Part shown: in pieces, positions 43,390 through 52,729 of the stretch
Position numbering within the stretch: the stretch's first letter is position 1
Layout: the number at the start of each line of letters is the position of its first letter
Source of the DNA: Collimonas fungivorans Ter331
GTDB lineage: Bacteria > Pseudomonadota > Gammaproteobacteria > Burkholderiales > Burkholderiaceae_D
NCBI RefSeq assembly: GCF_000221045.1
Contig: NC_015856.1
Coordinates: 4,546,542-4,610,541 of the forward strand
DNA length: 64,000 bases
Direction: 5' to 3'
Notes under the pieces: model-generated
Database searches by the model: none
What the model was told of the DNA's origin: nothing
The model's input: only the letters and a program-made list of their open reading frames with translations
Program-made: the position numbers and the translations under genes

Positions 43390-45060
43390 ATGCGCAGCAC
43401 ATTCACCAAAATAGCTTTCCTGGCGCTCTGCCTTGCAGAGGCGCCGCTATTTGCTGCCCCGCCGGCGCTGGACCCGGCCGCGGTGCAGGTGGGTGCGGCG
43501 ACGATCACTTACCGCGCGCAGCTTGGCGACACCCTGGGCGTGATCGCCGCCCAGCTGACTTCCAGCAAGAACAACTGGGTGCAGCTGGCGAAACTCAACC
43601 ACATCGAAAATGACCGCACGATCCCGGTCGGCACCGCCATCATCATTCCGGTGGCGCTGCTGCCGGATGATCCGAGCACGGCCCAGGTAGCCGCCATGTC
43701 CGGCAATATCGACGCTGTCGGCGCCGACGGCCGCCCGATCGAGATCAGCATCGGCACTATCTTGAGCGAAGGCACCATCATCAATACCGGCAGCAACAGC
43801 TTCCTGTCGCTCAGCCTGCCGGACCAGTCGCATGTCGCCCTGCCGTCCAACAGCCAGGTAAAACTGAGCAAGCTGCGCACCGCGCGCTATACCAATAGCC
43901 CGCGCACCGAGATCACATTGCTCAAAGGCCGGGTCGAATCCAAGGTCTCGCCGCTGGACAAGAACAAAGGCCGTTTCGAAGTCCATTCGCCGCTGGCGGT
44001 GGCGGGCGTGCGCGGCACCGATTTCCGGGTCGACCTGGTCGGCGACAGGGTGATGACCGAAGTGCTGAGCGGCGGTGTCGCAGTGGCCAAGAAAAACCAG
44101 GCGCCGGCGCTAACCCTGCGCCCTGGGCAAGGCAACGTCACCAACGGCAAAGGGGTGGGCAAGGCAGTTGCGCTGTTGCCGGCGCCACAACTCAATGGCC
44201 GTCCGCAGCTGCAGGAACGGCCGACGGTCCGCTTCAGCGTCGCTGCGGTGGCCGGCGCCCGCAGCTACCGTGCGCAAATCGCCACCGATGCCGATGCGCG
44301 CAATGTCGTCAGCGAGGCCGAATCGGACAATACCGAACTCAAGATCAACGGGCTTGAGGACGGCAAGTATTTCGCCCGCATCACTGCGCTCGACCAGACT
44401 GGCTTGCAAGGCATCCCGCAGATCACCGCGTTTACATTAAAAGCCCGGCCCGAACCGCCGATCTCGATCGAACCAAAGAACAAATCGCGCGCCGAAGACG
44501 TCATCTTCAGCTGGGCCGAAGTCGGCAACGCGCAAGCCTATCATCTGCAAGTCGCCAGCGATGCCGAATTCAGGCAGCTGCTGCTTGACCAGCCGGCCGT
44601 CGCGGCGCCGCAGTTCAGCGCCGGCAAACTGGCGCTCGGCACTTACTTCTGGCGCGTGGCGACCATTGTCGAGCAGGGCAAGGGCAGCGACCAGGGGCCT
44701 TACGGCGATCCGCAACGCTTCAACCTGCTGCCGGCGCTGCAGGTTCCCAAGTTTGCCGATGCGGTCGAGGGCGACCTGTCGTTCCGCTGGAGCGCAGAAC
44801 CGGGACAAACATTCGTGGTCGAAATCGGCCGCGACGCAGGCTACTCGGCGCTGCTGCTGACGCAAACCACGGCGACGCCGGAGATCGTCGTCCCGCGTCC
44901 GGACAACGGCACTTATTTCATCCGCATCAAGGCGATCGACGCCGACGGTTACGTAGGCCCCTTCTCGCCTTCGCAAAAAGTGTATATCGGCAGCCGCTGG
45001 ATCACCAGCGACGGTTCGCCCCTGCTCAATGTCGGCGGCAACACCCAGACCGGACATTAA
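43390..45060 (+). CDS. LysM- and FecR-domain secreted protein
   Basis: 556 residues. Signal peptide MRSTFTKIAFLALCLAEAPL ending near FAA. A LysM domain (about 35-95: YRAQLGDTLGVIAAQLTSSK, NHIENDRTIPVGTAIIIPV) suggests peptidoglycan binding. A FecR domain (about 115-235) shows GTILSEGTIINTGSNSFLSL and HSPLAVAGVRGTDFRVDLVG. The rest (about 265-545) holds two or three fibronectin-like or Ig-like repeats. It is exported, so it likely acts as a periplasmic sensor or structural partner of the membrane kinase encoded next, not as an anti-sigma factor. It begins 30 bases after the regulator. Confidence 0.88.
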   Translation: MRSTFTKIAFLALCLAEAPLFAAPPALDPAAVQVGAATITYRAQLGDTLGVIAAQLTSSKNNWVQLAKLNHIENDRTIPVGTAIIIPVALLPDDPSTAQVAAMSGNIDAVGADGRPIEISIGTILSEGTIINTGSNSFLSLSLPDQSHVALPSNSQVKLSKLRTARYTNSPRTEITLLKGRVESKVSPLDKNKGRFEVHSPLAVAGVRGTDFRVDLVGDRVMTEVLSGGVAVAKKNQAPALTLRPGQGNVTNGKGVGKAVALLPAPQLNGRPQLQERPTVRFSVAAVAGARSYRAQIATDADARNVVSEAESDNTELKINGLEDGKYFARITALDQTGLQGIPQITAFTLKARPEPPISIEPKNKSRAEDVIFSWAEVGNAQAYHLQVASDAEFRQLLLDQPAVAAPQFSAGKLALGTYFWRVATIVEQGKGSDQGPYGDPQRFNLLPALQVPKFADAVEGDLSFRWSAEPGQTFVVEIGRDAGYSALLLTQTTATPEIVVPRPDNGTYFIRIKAIDADGYVGPFSPSQKVYIGSRWITSDGSPLLNVGGNTQTGH

Positions 45061-45096
45061 GCCTGCCACGACCATGCAACCTTTCGCCGACTGTTC

Positions 45097-47496
45097 ATGA
45101 TCAAGCAGGTCATTCCGCTCATCAAACGGGTAGCGTTCCGCCAATGGATGGCGATCACCATACTGATGCTGATCGTCGCCGGCAGCATGGGCTACGTGAA
45201 CGGCCTCGGCCGCCTCGACCGCACCTTGTACGACCAGTTCATGCGGGCCGATTCGCGGCCGGCGCGCGACGACATCATCATCGTCGCCATCGACGACTAC
45301 AGCATCAGCAAGCTGGGCCGCTGGCCCTGGGAACGCAGCCTGCACGCCAAGCTGCTGAACCGGATCATGCACGCCAATCCGCTGGCGATCGGGCTGGACG
45401 TGATCATGCCGGAGGCCGAACAAGGACAGTCCCCCGGCCAGCGCGCCGATGACCGCGCGCTGACCAAGGCGCTGGCGGCCAGCAAGCTGACGGTGCTGCC
45501 GATGGTCGCTGCCAGCGCCGGTCCCGGCCTGAAAGCTCTGCTGCCGACGCCGGATTTTCTCAATGCCGCACGCGGCATAGGCCATGTGCACCTGGAGCTC
45601 GATCCGGACGGCGTGGTGCGCAGCGTCTTTCTGCGAGAAGGCCAGGACGGCAATTGGTGGCCGCATTTTGCGGTTGCGCTGGCCGGCGTCGCCGGGCAAA
45701 ACATTACCGGCGCCGACGGCAGCCTGCCAGGCGCGCGGTTAGGGGAGACGCCGGTTGATCCCGCTCCGCACAAAGCCGACGGCTGGCAGCGCGATTACCA
45801 GATCCAGATCCCGTTCGCCGGCGGCAGCGGCCATTTCCGCTCGGTGCCCTATGCCTCGGTACTGCGCGGCGACGTGCCCGATCAGTTTTTCACCGGCAAA
45901 TATGTATTGATCGGCCCCACCGCGCTAGGCATGGCGGATACGTTCCCGACGCCGGTCTCAGGCACCTCCGGCGTCATGCCGGGCATCGAGATCAACGCCA
46001 ATATCCTGGCCGGCCTGCTCGACCACAAATCGATCAGCATCGCCCGGCCGCTGCAGACCGCGCTGTTCAGCATCGTGCCGGTGCTCATCGCGCTCTCCAG
46101 CTACCTGCTGTGGACGCCGCGCATCTCCTTGCTGATCACCGCCACCCTGATGCTGCTGACGATGGCGGTCAGCTATCTGCTGCTGACGCTGGGCATCTGG
46201 ATCGCCCCGACCGCAGCCCTGATCGCGCTCGCCATCGCCCATCCCATATGGAACTGGATCCGCCTCGAATCGGCGATTTCCTATCTCGGCCAAGAATTCA
46301 TGCTGCTGGACCAGGAACCGCACCTGCTGCCTGAGGTGAATACGGAACCGGCGCCGCAGCAAGTGGAAGACTTGCTCGAGCAGCGCATCAACGCCATGCG
46401 GGTCGCGGCGCGCCGGGTGCGCGATTTGCGCCAGTTCATTTCGGACAGCGTCAACAGCCTGCCGGACGCCACCCTGATCACCACCATCGACGGCCATGTG
46501 CTTGTCTCGAACCAGTTTGCGCGGGACTATTTCGCCGCCGCCGGCATCCGCAATATCGACGGCGCGCTGCTGCCCTACCTGTTTTCCAACATGAGCACGC
46601 CGCAAGCCGGCAATACCGCCGCCGGCCACGTCTTCAGCTGGTGGGACCTGATCGATCTCGAACATGTGGCCACCCTCACCAGCGGCACCACGGTGCAGGA
46701 CCAGCAAGGGCGCGACCTGCTGATCAAGAGCGGGCCCTGCCATTCCGCGCACCAGGTGCTGACCGGCTGGATCGTCAGCATCGTCGACATCACCATCATC
46801 CGCGCCGCCGAACGCAGCCGCGACGAAACACTGCGCTTCCTGTCGCACGACATGCGCGCGCCGCAAGCCTCGATCCTGGCTTTGCTCGAATTGCAAGGCA
46901 ACCCGTCCTCGGCGCTGCCGCAGAAGGAATTTTTCGCGCGGCTGGAGCAGGCGGCGCGCAAGACCCTGGGGCTGGCGGATAATTTTGTCCAGCTGGCGCG
47001 CGCCGAATCGTCCGAATACCGACTCGAAGAAGTCGATTTCCAGGATGTGCTGTATGACGCCGTCGATGAAATGTGGAGCCTTGCCAACAACAAGAAGATC
47101 GAGCTGATCACGGATATCGAAGGCCAGGAATTCCTGACCAATATCGATCGCTCGCTGATGGCGCGCGCGCTGTGCAACCTGATTTCCAACGCCATCAGCT
47201 ACAGCTTGCCGGATACCCGGATTACCTGCACCTTGCGCCTGAAATACGTCAAATTGCTGCCGCAGGTAGTCTGCCGCATCACCGACCAGGGTTTTGGCAT
47301 TGCGCCGCATGACCAGGTCAAGCTGTTCCAGCGCTACCAGCGCGTCAGCGCCCCGGGCCAGCCGCATACGGAAGGCACCGGCCTCGGCCTGGTGTTTGTA
47401 AAAACCGTGGTGGAGCGGCACTTTGGTGAAATTTCGCTGGAAAGCACCCTGGGCGAAGGCAGCACTTTCATTGTCACTTTGCCAGCCCTTACCTGA
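45097..47496 (+). CDS. CHASE2-domain sensor histidine kinase
   Basis: 799 residues. One N-terminal membrane helix (WMAITILMLIVAGSMGYVNG), then a large periplasmic CHASE2 domain (about 40-330: DDIIIVAIDDYSISKLGRWP, PLAIGLDVIMPEAEQG, GKYVLIGPTALGMADTFPTP), then three membrane helices (about 320-385). A PAS-like segment (about 455-560) precedes the kinase core: FLSHDMRAPQASILALLELQ with His584, LCNLISNAISYSLPD, and GTGLGLVFVKTVVERHFG. It should pass a signal from the periplasm to the OmpR-type regulator at 42670. FecR and CHASE2 proteins are often encoded together. Ligand unknown. Confidence 0.9.
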   Translation: MIKQVIPLIKRVAFRQWMAITILMLIVAGSMGYVNGLGRLDRTLYDQFMRADSRPARDDIIIVAIDDYSISKLGRWPWERSLHAKLLNRIMHANPLAIGLDVIMPEAEQGQSPGQRADDRALTKALAASKLTVLPMVAASAGPGLKALLPTPDFLNAARGIGHVHLELDPDGVVRSVFLREGQDGNWWPHFAVALAGVAGQNITGADGSLPGARLGETPVDPAPHKADGWQRDYQIQIPFAGGSGHFRSVPYASVLRGDVPDQFFTGKYVLIGPTALGMADTFPTPVSGTSGVMPGIEINANILAGLLDHKSISIARPLQTALFSIVPVLIALSSYLLWTPRISLLITATLMLLTMAVSYLLLTLGIWIAPTAALIALAIAHPIWNWIRLESAISYLGQEFMLLDQEPHLLPEVNTEPAPQQVEDLLEQRINAMRVAARRVRDLRQFISDSVNSLPDATLITTIDGHVLVSNQFARDYFAAAGIRNIDGALLPYLFSNMSTPQAGNTAAGHVFSWWDLIDLEHVATLTSGTTVQDQQGRDLLIKSGPCHSAHQVLTGWIVSIVDITIIRAAERSRDETLRFLSHDMRAPQASILALLELQGNPSSALPQKEFFARLEQAARKTLGLADNFVQLARAESSEYRLEEVDFQDVLYDAVDEMWSLANNKKIELITDIEGQEFLTNIDRSLMARALCNLISNAISYSLPDTRITCTLRLKYVKLLPQVVCRITDQGFGIAPHDQVKLFQRYQRVSAPGQPHTEGTGLGLVFVKTVVERHFGEISLESTLGEGSTFIVTLPALT

Positions 47497-47621
47497 GCTG
47501 CGGCCGGCGCCAGCCGGGCTGCAATTTCCTCTCTGGCTACTAAGAGTATAATCTCGGGTTAACAATATTGCCCCGGTTCATTACCGCCCCTGTTGTCAAC
47601 TGCATCCATGCACCTGTTTCT

Positions 47622-48911
47622 ATGCAACTGTTAACCGTCGGCCTCAACCACACCACCGCGCCCGTTTCCCTGCGCGAAAAGGTGGCTTTCCCGGCTGACC
47701 AGATCGGTCAGGCGGTGATGGCGGCGCGCGCCTGGTTCAGCGGCGGCAACACCCCCAGCATGTCGGATGAAGCTGCGATCCTGTCAACCTGCAACCGTAC
47801 CGAACTGTACGCGGCGGGCAACCTGCAGCACGGGGTTGACGCTTCTATCGACTCCACCGCACATTTCCTGGCGCATTACCACCAGCTGCCTTACGCCGAG
47901 CTGCGGCCACATTTGTACACGCTGCCGCAAGACAACGCCGTGCGCCATGCGTTCCGGGTGGCTTCAGGGCTGGATTCCATGGTGCTGGGCGAAGCGCAGA
48001 TCCTGGGCCAGATGAAGGATGCCGTGCGCCATGCGGAAGCCGCCGGCGGCCTCGGCACTTACCTGCACCAGCTGTTCCAGCGCACCTTCGCGGTCGCCAA
48101 GGAAGTCCGCAGCACTACCGAAATCGGCGCCCATAGCGTTTCCATGGCCGCCGCTGCGGTGCGCATGTCGGAACGGATTTTCGATACCGTCGCCGGCCAG
48201 CATGTGCTGTTCATCGGCGCCGGCGAAATGATCGAGTTGTGCGCCACCCACTTTGCCGCGCAAAATCCGAAATCCCTGACGGTCGCCAACCGCACCCTGG
48301 AACGCGCCGAATTGCTGGCGCATCGTTTCAACGGCCAGGCCATACGGCTGGCTGAATTGCCGACGCAGCTGGGCAATTTCGACATCATCGTTTCTTGCAC
48401 CGCATCGAGCTTGCCGATCATCGGCCTCGGCATGGTCGAACGCGCGGTCAAGGCGCGGCGCCACAAACCGATGTTCATGCTGGACCTGGCCGTGCCGCGC
48501 GATATCGAAACTGAAATCGGCCGCCTCGACGATATTTTCCTGTACACCGTCGACGACCTCGGTTCGATCGTGCAGACCGGCATGGAAAATCGCCAGGCCG
48601 CGGTAGCGCAGGCAGAAGCCATCATCGAAACCCGGGTGCAGTCATTCATGCACTGGGTGGATAACCGGGCGGTGGTGCCGCTGATCCAGGACCTGCAGGA
48701 ATCGAGCGAAGCCATGCGCCGGCTGGAGCTGGAGCGCGCCCGCAAAATGCTGGCCAAGGGCGAGGATATCGAAGTAGTCCTGGAAGCGCTCTCCAAAGGC
48801 CTGACCGCCAAATTCATGCACGGCCCGCAACAGGCTTTGCACAATGCCCAGGGCGACGAACGCGCGCGCCTGGCAGCCCTCCTGCCGCAACTGTTCCGCA
48901 CCAAACGTTAG
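47622..48911 (+). CDS. hemA: Glutamyl-tRNA reductase
   Basis: 429 residues from ATG 47622 ([20 protein letters not shown]). It reduces glutamyl-tRNA(Glu) to glutamate-1-semialdehyde, the first committed step of haem synthesis by the C5 route. The catalytic Cys is in [31 protein letters not shown] and the NADPH-binding [17 protein letters not shown] follow, then the C-terminal dimerisation helices. The upstream TTG frame is not supported. prfA follows 101 bases downstream, the conserved hemA-prfA order. Confidence 0.96.
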   Translation: MQLLTVGLNHTTAPVSLREKVAFPADQIGQAVMAARAWFSGGNTPSMSDEAAILSTCNRTELYAAGNLQHGVDASIDSTAHFLAHYHQLPYAELRPHLYTLPQDNAVRHAFRVASGLDSMVLGEAQILGQMKDAVRHAEAAGGLGTYLHQLFQRTFAVAKEVRSTTEIGAHSVSMAAAAVRMSERIFDTVAGQHVLFIGAGEMIELCATHFAAQNPKSLTVANRTLERAELLAHRFNGQAIRLAELPTQLGNFDIIVSCTASSLPIIGLGMVERAVKARRHKPMFMLDLAVPRDIETEIGRLDDIFLYTVDDLGSIVQTGMENRQAAVAQAEAIIETRVQSFMHWVDNRAVVPLIQDLQESSEAMRRLELERARKMLAKGEDIEVVLEALSKGLTAKFMHGPQQALHNAQGDERARLAALLPQLFRTKR

Positions 48912-49012
48912 CGCAGCTGCCGCTACACCCCGCATGGCCGCGAACAATCGTGCCGCCCTGCGCACTGCTGCATCCCCTTTTTCGATTCGCCTTGCCCTGA
49001 CTGAAACCCGCC

Positions 49013-50095
49013 ATGAAACCATCAATGCTCGCCAAGCTCGACCAACTTGCCAATCGCCTGGTCGAAGTCGGCGACCTGCTGATGCAGGAAGACGCCACCG
49101 CCAGCATGGACAGCTATCGCAAGTTGACGCGCGAACACGCAGAACTGGGGCCGCTGGTCGAGCTGTACCAGGCCTATCTGCAAGCCGACGCCGATATCGC
49201 GGCGGCGCAAGAAATGCAATCCGACCCGGACATGAAGGAATTCGCCCAAGATGAGATCGTGGCGGCGAAAGCGCGCATGGAACAGCTGCAGGGCGACCTG
49301 CAGAAGATGCTGCTGCCCAAGGACCCTAACGACGAGCGCAATATTTTCCTGGAAATCCGGGCCGGCACCGGCGGCGACGAATCGGCGCTGTTCGCCGGCG
49401 ACCTGCTGCGGATGTATACGCGCTTCGCCGAACGCAACCGCTGGCAGGTCGAGATGGTGTCGGAATCGTCGTCGGAAGTCGGCGGTTACAAGGAAGTCAT
49501 CGTGCGCGTGATCGGCTTCGGCGCCTACTCCAAGTTGAAGTTCGAATCCGGCGGCCATCGCGTGCAGCGGGTGCCGGCCACGGAAACCCAGGGCCGCATC
49601 CATACCTCGGCCTGCACCGTCGCCATCATGCCGGAGGCGGACGAAGTCGGCGACGTCGACATCAATCCTGCCGACATCCGCATCGACACCTACCGCGCCT
49701 CCGGCGCCGGCGGCCAGCACATCAACAAGACCGATTCCGCGGTGCGCATCACCCACATGCCGACCGGCATCGTGGTCGAGTGTCAGGACGACCGCAGCCA
49801 GCACAAGAACAAGGCTTCCGCCCTGAAAGTGCTGGCGGCGCGCATCAAGGACGGCCAGCTGCGCGCGCAGCAGTCGAAAGAAGCCGCCACCCGCAAATCG
49901 CTGATCGGCTCGGGTGACCGCAGCGAGCGCATCCGCACCTACAATTTCCCGCAAGGGCGGATGACCGACCATCGCATCAACCTGACCTTGTACAAGCTCG
50001 ATTTCATCATGGACGGCGACCTGGAAGAGCTGACCAACGCGCTGGCGGCAGAGCACCAGGCTGACCTGCTGGCGGCGCTGGGAGATGCGGTCTAA
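49013..50095 (+). CDS. prfA: Peptide chain release factor 1
   Basis: 360 residues. RF1 recognises UAA and UAG; the tripeptide anticodon lies in the region around residues 185-190 ([14 protein letters not shown] follows it), and the GGQ motif at about 233 ([20 protein letters not shown]) triggers peptide release. Its Gln is the target of PrmC methylation, and prmC is 631 bases downstream with dsbB between them. The start follows hemA by 101 bases. Confidence 0.97.
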   Translation: MKPSMLAKLDQLANRLVEVGDLLMQEDATASMDSYRKLTREHAELGPLVELYQAYLQADADIAAAQEMQSDPDMKEFAQDEIVAAKARMEQLQGDLQKMLLPKDPNDERNIFLEIRAGTGGDESALFAGDLLRMYTRFAERNRWQVEMVSESSSEVGGYKEVIVRVIGFGAYSKLKFESGGHRVQRVPATETQGRIHTSACTVAIMPEADEVGDVDINPADIRIDTYRASGAGGQHINKTDSAVRITHMPTGIVVECQDDRSQHKNKASALKVLAARIKDGQLRAQQSKEAATRKSLIGSGDRSERIRTYNFPQGRMTDHRINLTLYKLDFIMDGDLEELTNALAAEHQADLLAALGDAV

Positions 50096-50213
50096 ACGGC
50101 GCGCAGGCGATCTGAAAATCGCATATGCTAGCGGCTGGCGCGGAACCAAGCGGCGCAGGCGGTATCTGACCCGCGACAGACAGGCTCTCATCGACCCAAC
50201 TCACACTCCAAAA

Positions 50214-50702
50214 ATGAAAACATCCAAATCCGTTTTGCTTGCAGTCGCCTTCATCGCCCTGGCTATCCTGGGCGGCGCATTGTATTTGCAGCACTACCAG
50301 GACATGCAGCCTTGTCCGCTGTGCGTGATACAGCGTTATGCATTCGCGGCGATCGCGCTGATTTGCCTGATTTGCGCCGGCCTGCCGGCCGGCGCCCAGA
50401 AAGCCGGGGCGGGAATCGGCATCCTGGCGGGACTGGGCGGCGCCGGCACCGCTATCTGGCATCTGTGGGTCATCGCCCATCCGGCGGTCTCGTGCGGCCG
50501 CGATGCGCTGGAGGCGCCCATGAACGCGCTGCCGCCGGCCACTTTGCTGCCGTCGGTGTTCAAGGTAGACGCCTACGCACTCTGCTCGACCCCTTACGAT
50601 CCGATCCTGGGCCTGTCGATCCCGCAATGGTCGCTGTTGTGGTTTGTGGTGCTGCTCGTGATCCTGGTCGCCACACTGTTCAAACGCAATAGCCGCTACT
50701 AA
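50214..50702 (+). CDS. dsbB: Disulfide bond formation protein DsbB
   Basis: 162 residues from ATG 50214, with four membrane helices. The first Cys pair is C34-P-L-C37 (MQPCPLCVIQRYAF) and the second is in the loop (VSCGRDALEAP and AYALCSTPYDP). It re-oxidises DsbA and passes electrons to quinone. The in-frame extension back to 50085 is Arg-rich and not family sequence. It is placed between prfA and prmC, which are usually adjacent. DsbC is encoded at 37822. Confidence 0.93.
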   Translation: MKTSKSVLLAVAFIALAILGGALYLQHYQDMQPCPLCVIQRYAFAAIALICLICAGLPAGAQKAGAGIGILAGLGGAGTAIWHLWVIAHPAVSCGRDALEAPMNALPPATLLPSVFKVDAYALCSTPYDPILGLSIPQWSLLWFVVLLVILVATLFKRNSRY

Positions 50703-50726
50703 GCGGCGCGACGAAATGGCTGAGTA

Positions 50727-51599
50727 ATGGCTGTCATTCCCGATACGTTTGCAATAGAGGCAGGCGCCAGCATCGCCGCGATATTGAAGCAGGCGCCGCT
50801 CAACCCGCTGGAGAACCGCATCCTGCTGATGCATGCGCTGCAGCTGACGCGGATACAGCTGATTACCCAGGACGAGCGGACTATCGACACCGGCCAAGCG
50901 CGGCGGCTGTCGACCCTGTTTCAGCGACGCCTACTGGGCGAGCCGATTGCGTACATTATCGGCCAGCGCGAATTTTATGGCTTGCAACTGGAAGTCACCC
51001 CGGACGTCCTGATCCCGCGCCCGGAGACCGAACTGCTGGTGGACCTGGCGCTACAGCACTTGCCTGCCGCCGCCGGCCCGGAGACGCTAAGCGTGCTGGA
51101 CCTGGGCACCGGTTCCGGCGCCATCGCGGTCGCCATCGCCCACAGCCGTCCGGACCTGCAACTGACCGCGCTGGACGTCAGCGCCGCCGCGCTGGCGGTG
51201 GCCAGCCGCAATGCCGCGCGCTACCTGGCGCCGGGCCAGCTGCAGCTGTTGTTAAGCAGCTGGTATGGCGCGCTGGACGACCGGCAATTCAATTTGATCG
51301 TCGCCAATCCGCCGTATATCGTTGCCGGCGACAGCCACCTGGCGCAGGGCGACCTGCGCTTCGAACCGCAAGATGCGCTGACCGACCATGCAGACGGCTT
51401 GAGCGCGCTGCGCATCATCATCGACGGCGCAGCGCGCCACCTGAAAGACGGCGGCTGGCTGCTGATGGAGCATGGCTACGATCAGGCGCCGGCAGTGCGT
51501 GAACTGCTGCAGGCACAGCAATTTGATGCCGTGCAAAGCTGGGAAGACATCGCCGGCATCGAACGCGTCAGCGGCGGCAGGCGCAAGAGCCCAAGCTAA
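50727..51599 (+). CDS. prmC: Peptide chain release factor N5-glutamine methyltransferase
   Basis: 290 residues. It methylates the GGQ glutamine of RF1 and RF2. An N-terminal helical domain (1-75) is followed by the SAM-binding motif LSVLDLGTGSGAIAVAIAHS and the NPPY motif in LIVANPPYIVAGDSHLAQGD. The C-terminus GIERVSGGRRK matches the family (DLAGxxRVTxGRR). It starts 24 bases after dsbB, so prfA-dsbB-prmC are probably read together. Confidence 0.94.
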   Translation: MAVIPDTFAIEAGASIAAILKQAPLNPLENRILLMHALQLTRIQLITQDERTIDTGQARRLSTLFQRRLLGEPIAYIIGQREFYGLQLEVTPDVLIPRPETELLVDLALQHLPAAAGPETLSVLDLGTGSGAIAVAIAHSRPDLQLTALDVSAAALAVASRNAARYLAPGQLQLLLSSWYGALDDRQFNLIVANPPYIVAGDSHLAQGDLRFEPQDALTDHADGLSALRIIIDGAARHLKDGGWLLMEHGYDQAPAVRELLQAQQFDAVQSWEDIAGIERVSGGRRKSPS

Positions 51600-51611
51600 T
51601 CGGCAGAAAAC

Positions 51612-51639
51612 AAAAAAGCGCGGCATGCCGCGCTTTTTT
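51612..51639. terminator. Bidirectional terminator between prmC and aqpZ
   Basis: AAAAAAGCGCGGCATGCCGC continuing GCTTTTTT: a perfect palindrome with T runs both ways, between convergent genes. Confidence 0.92.
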
Positions 51640-51660
51640 TATCCATACCGGATCAGGACA

Positions 51661-52356
51661 TCAGTCCTTCTCGCCCCAGATTGCCGGGTACACGATACCC
51701 GCGATAACCGCGCCGACCAGCGGCGCCAGCCAGAACAGCCACAGCTGCTGCAATGCCCAGCCGCCGACAAACAACGCCTGGCTGGTGCTGCGCGCCGGAT
51801 TCACCGAGGTATTGGTGACCGGGATGCTGATCAGGTGGATCAGGGTCAGGCACAGGCCGATCGCAATCGGCGCAAAACCGGCCGGTGCGCGCTTGTCGGT
51901 AGCGCCCAGGATCACGATCAGGAAGATGAAAGTCATCACCACTTCAGAAATCAGGGCCGCGTTCATCGAATACAGGCCCGGCGAATGGTCGCCGTAGCCG
52001 TTGGCGGCAAAATTGCCGATCTCCGCGCCCGCTTTGCCGGTGGCGATCAGGTACAGGACACCTGCGGCGATGATGCCGCCGACTACCTGGGCCACCCAGT
52101 AAGGCAGAATTTCGCTTTTCGGGAAACGGCCGGCGGTAGCCAGTCCGAGCGTCACTGCCGGATTCAAGTGGCAGCCGGAAATATGGCCGATGGCGAACGC
52201 CATTGTCAGCACGGTCAGGCCGAAAGCCAGCGCGACGCCGTGAAACCCGATTCCCAGTCCCGGAAACCCGGCCGCCAGCACAGCGCTGCCGCAACCGCCG
52301 AGAACCAGCCAGAATGTGCCAAGGGCTTCCGCGCCCAGACGTTTAGATAGATGCAT
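51661..52356 (-). CDS. aqpZ: Aquaporin Z
   Basis: 231 residues from ATG 52356 ([20 protein letters not shown]). Both NPA boxes are present: [20 protein letters not shown] and [20 protein letters not shown], the latter with the Arg of the selectivity filter. Six membrane helices are expected. It forms a tetrameric water channel in the inner membrane. An upstream start at 52398 is not family-like. Confidence 0.95.
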   Translation of the reverse strand: MHLSKRLGAEALGTFWLVLGGCGSAVLAAGFPGLGIGFHGVALAFGLTVLTMAFAIGHISGCHLNPAVTLGLATAGRFPKSEILPYWVAQVVGGIIAAGVLYLIATGKAGAEIGNFAANGYGDHSPGLYSMNAALISEVVMTFIFLIVILGATDKRAPAGFAPIAIGLCLTLIHLISIPVTNTSVNPARSTSQALFVGGWALQQLWLFWLAPLVGAVIAGIVYPAIWGEKD

Positions 52357-52729
52357 ATTCGACTCCTGAAGAAATACTACTGTGTGATTAATGAACAATG
52401 GGCGTTACATCTTCGCCCTGTCGCATACGGCCACAAGCATATTTGCTGGCTCATCGACAAACAAGAAAAAAATTATCATTTAACAATATTTTTCATTTAC
52501 AACCATTTTCCTCACGTCTGCTCAGATTCGCCTGACAGTTGTCTATAGAACAGTCCGACAAGCGCGGATAAATAATACCACTGGGAAATAAAAATATGGT
52601 GATATGACAAGCTTTTCGGCCGAACGGATTTTCAGGGCGGCTTCTTTTCGGGCTGTCAAGACTGGCGGAATTATCTGGATTGCGTATGATCCAACGCTTG
52701 ATTTTCATTCTTAAGACCCTCGACTCTCT
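52357..52729. other. Divergent promoter region of aqpZ and tex
   Basis: 373 bases with an AT-rich stretch at 52460-52510 (AAGAAAAAAATTATCATTTA). No gene or recognised RNA. It must carry promoters for both flanking genes. Confidence 0.55.
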
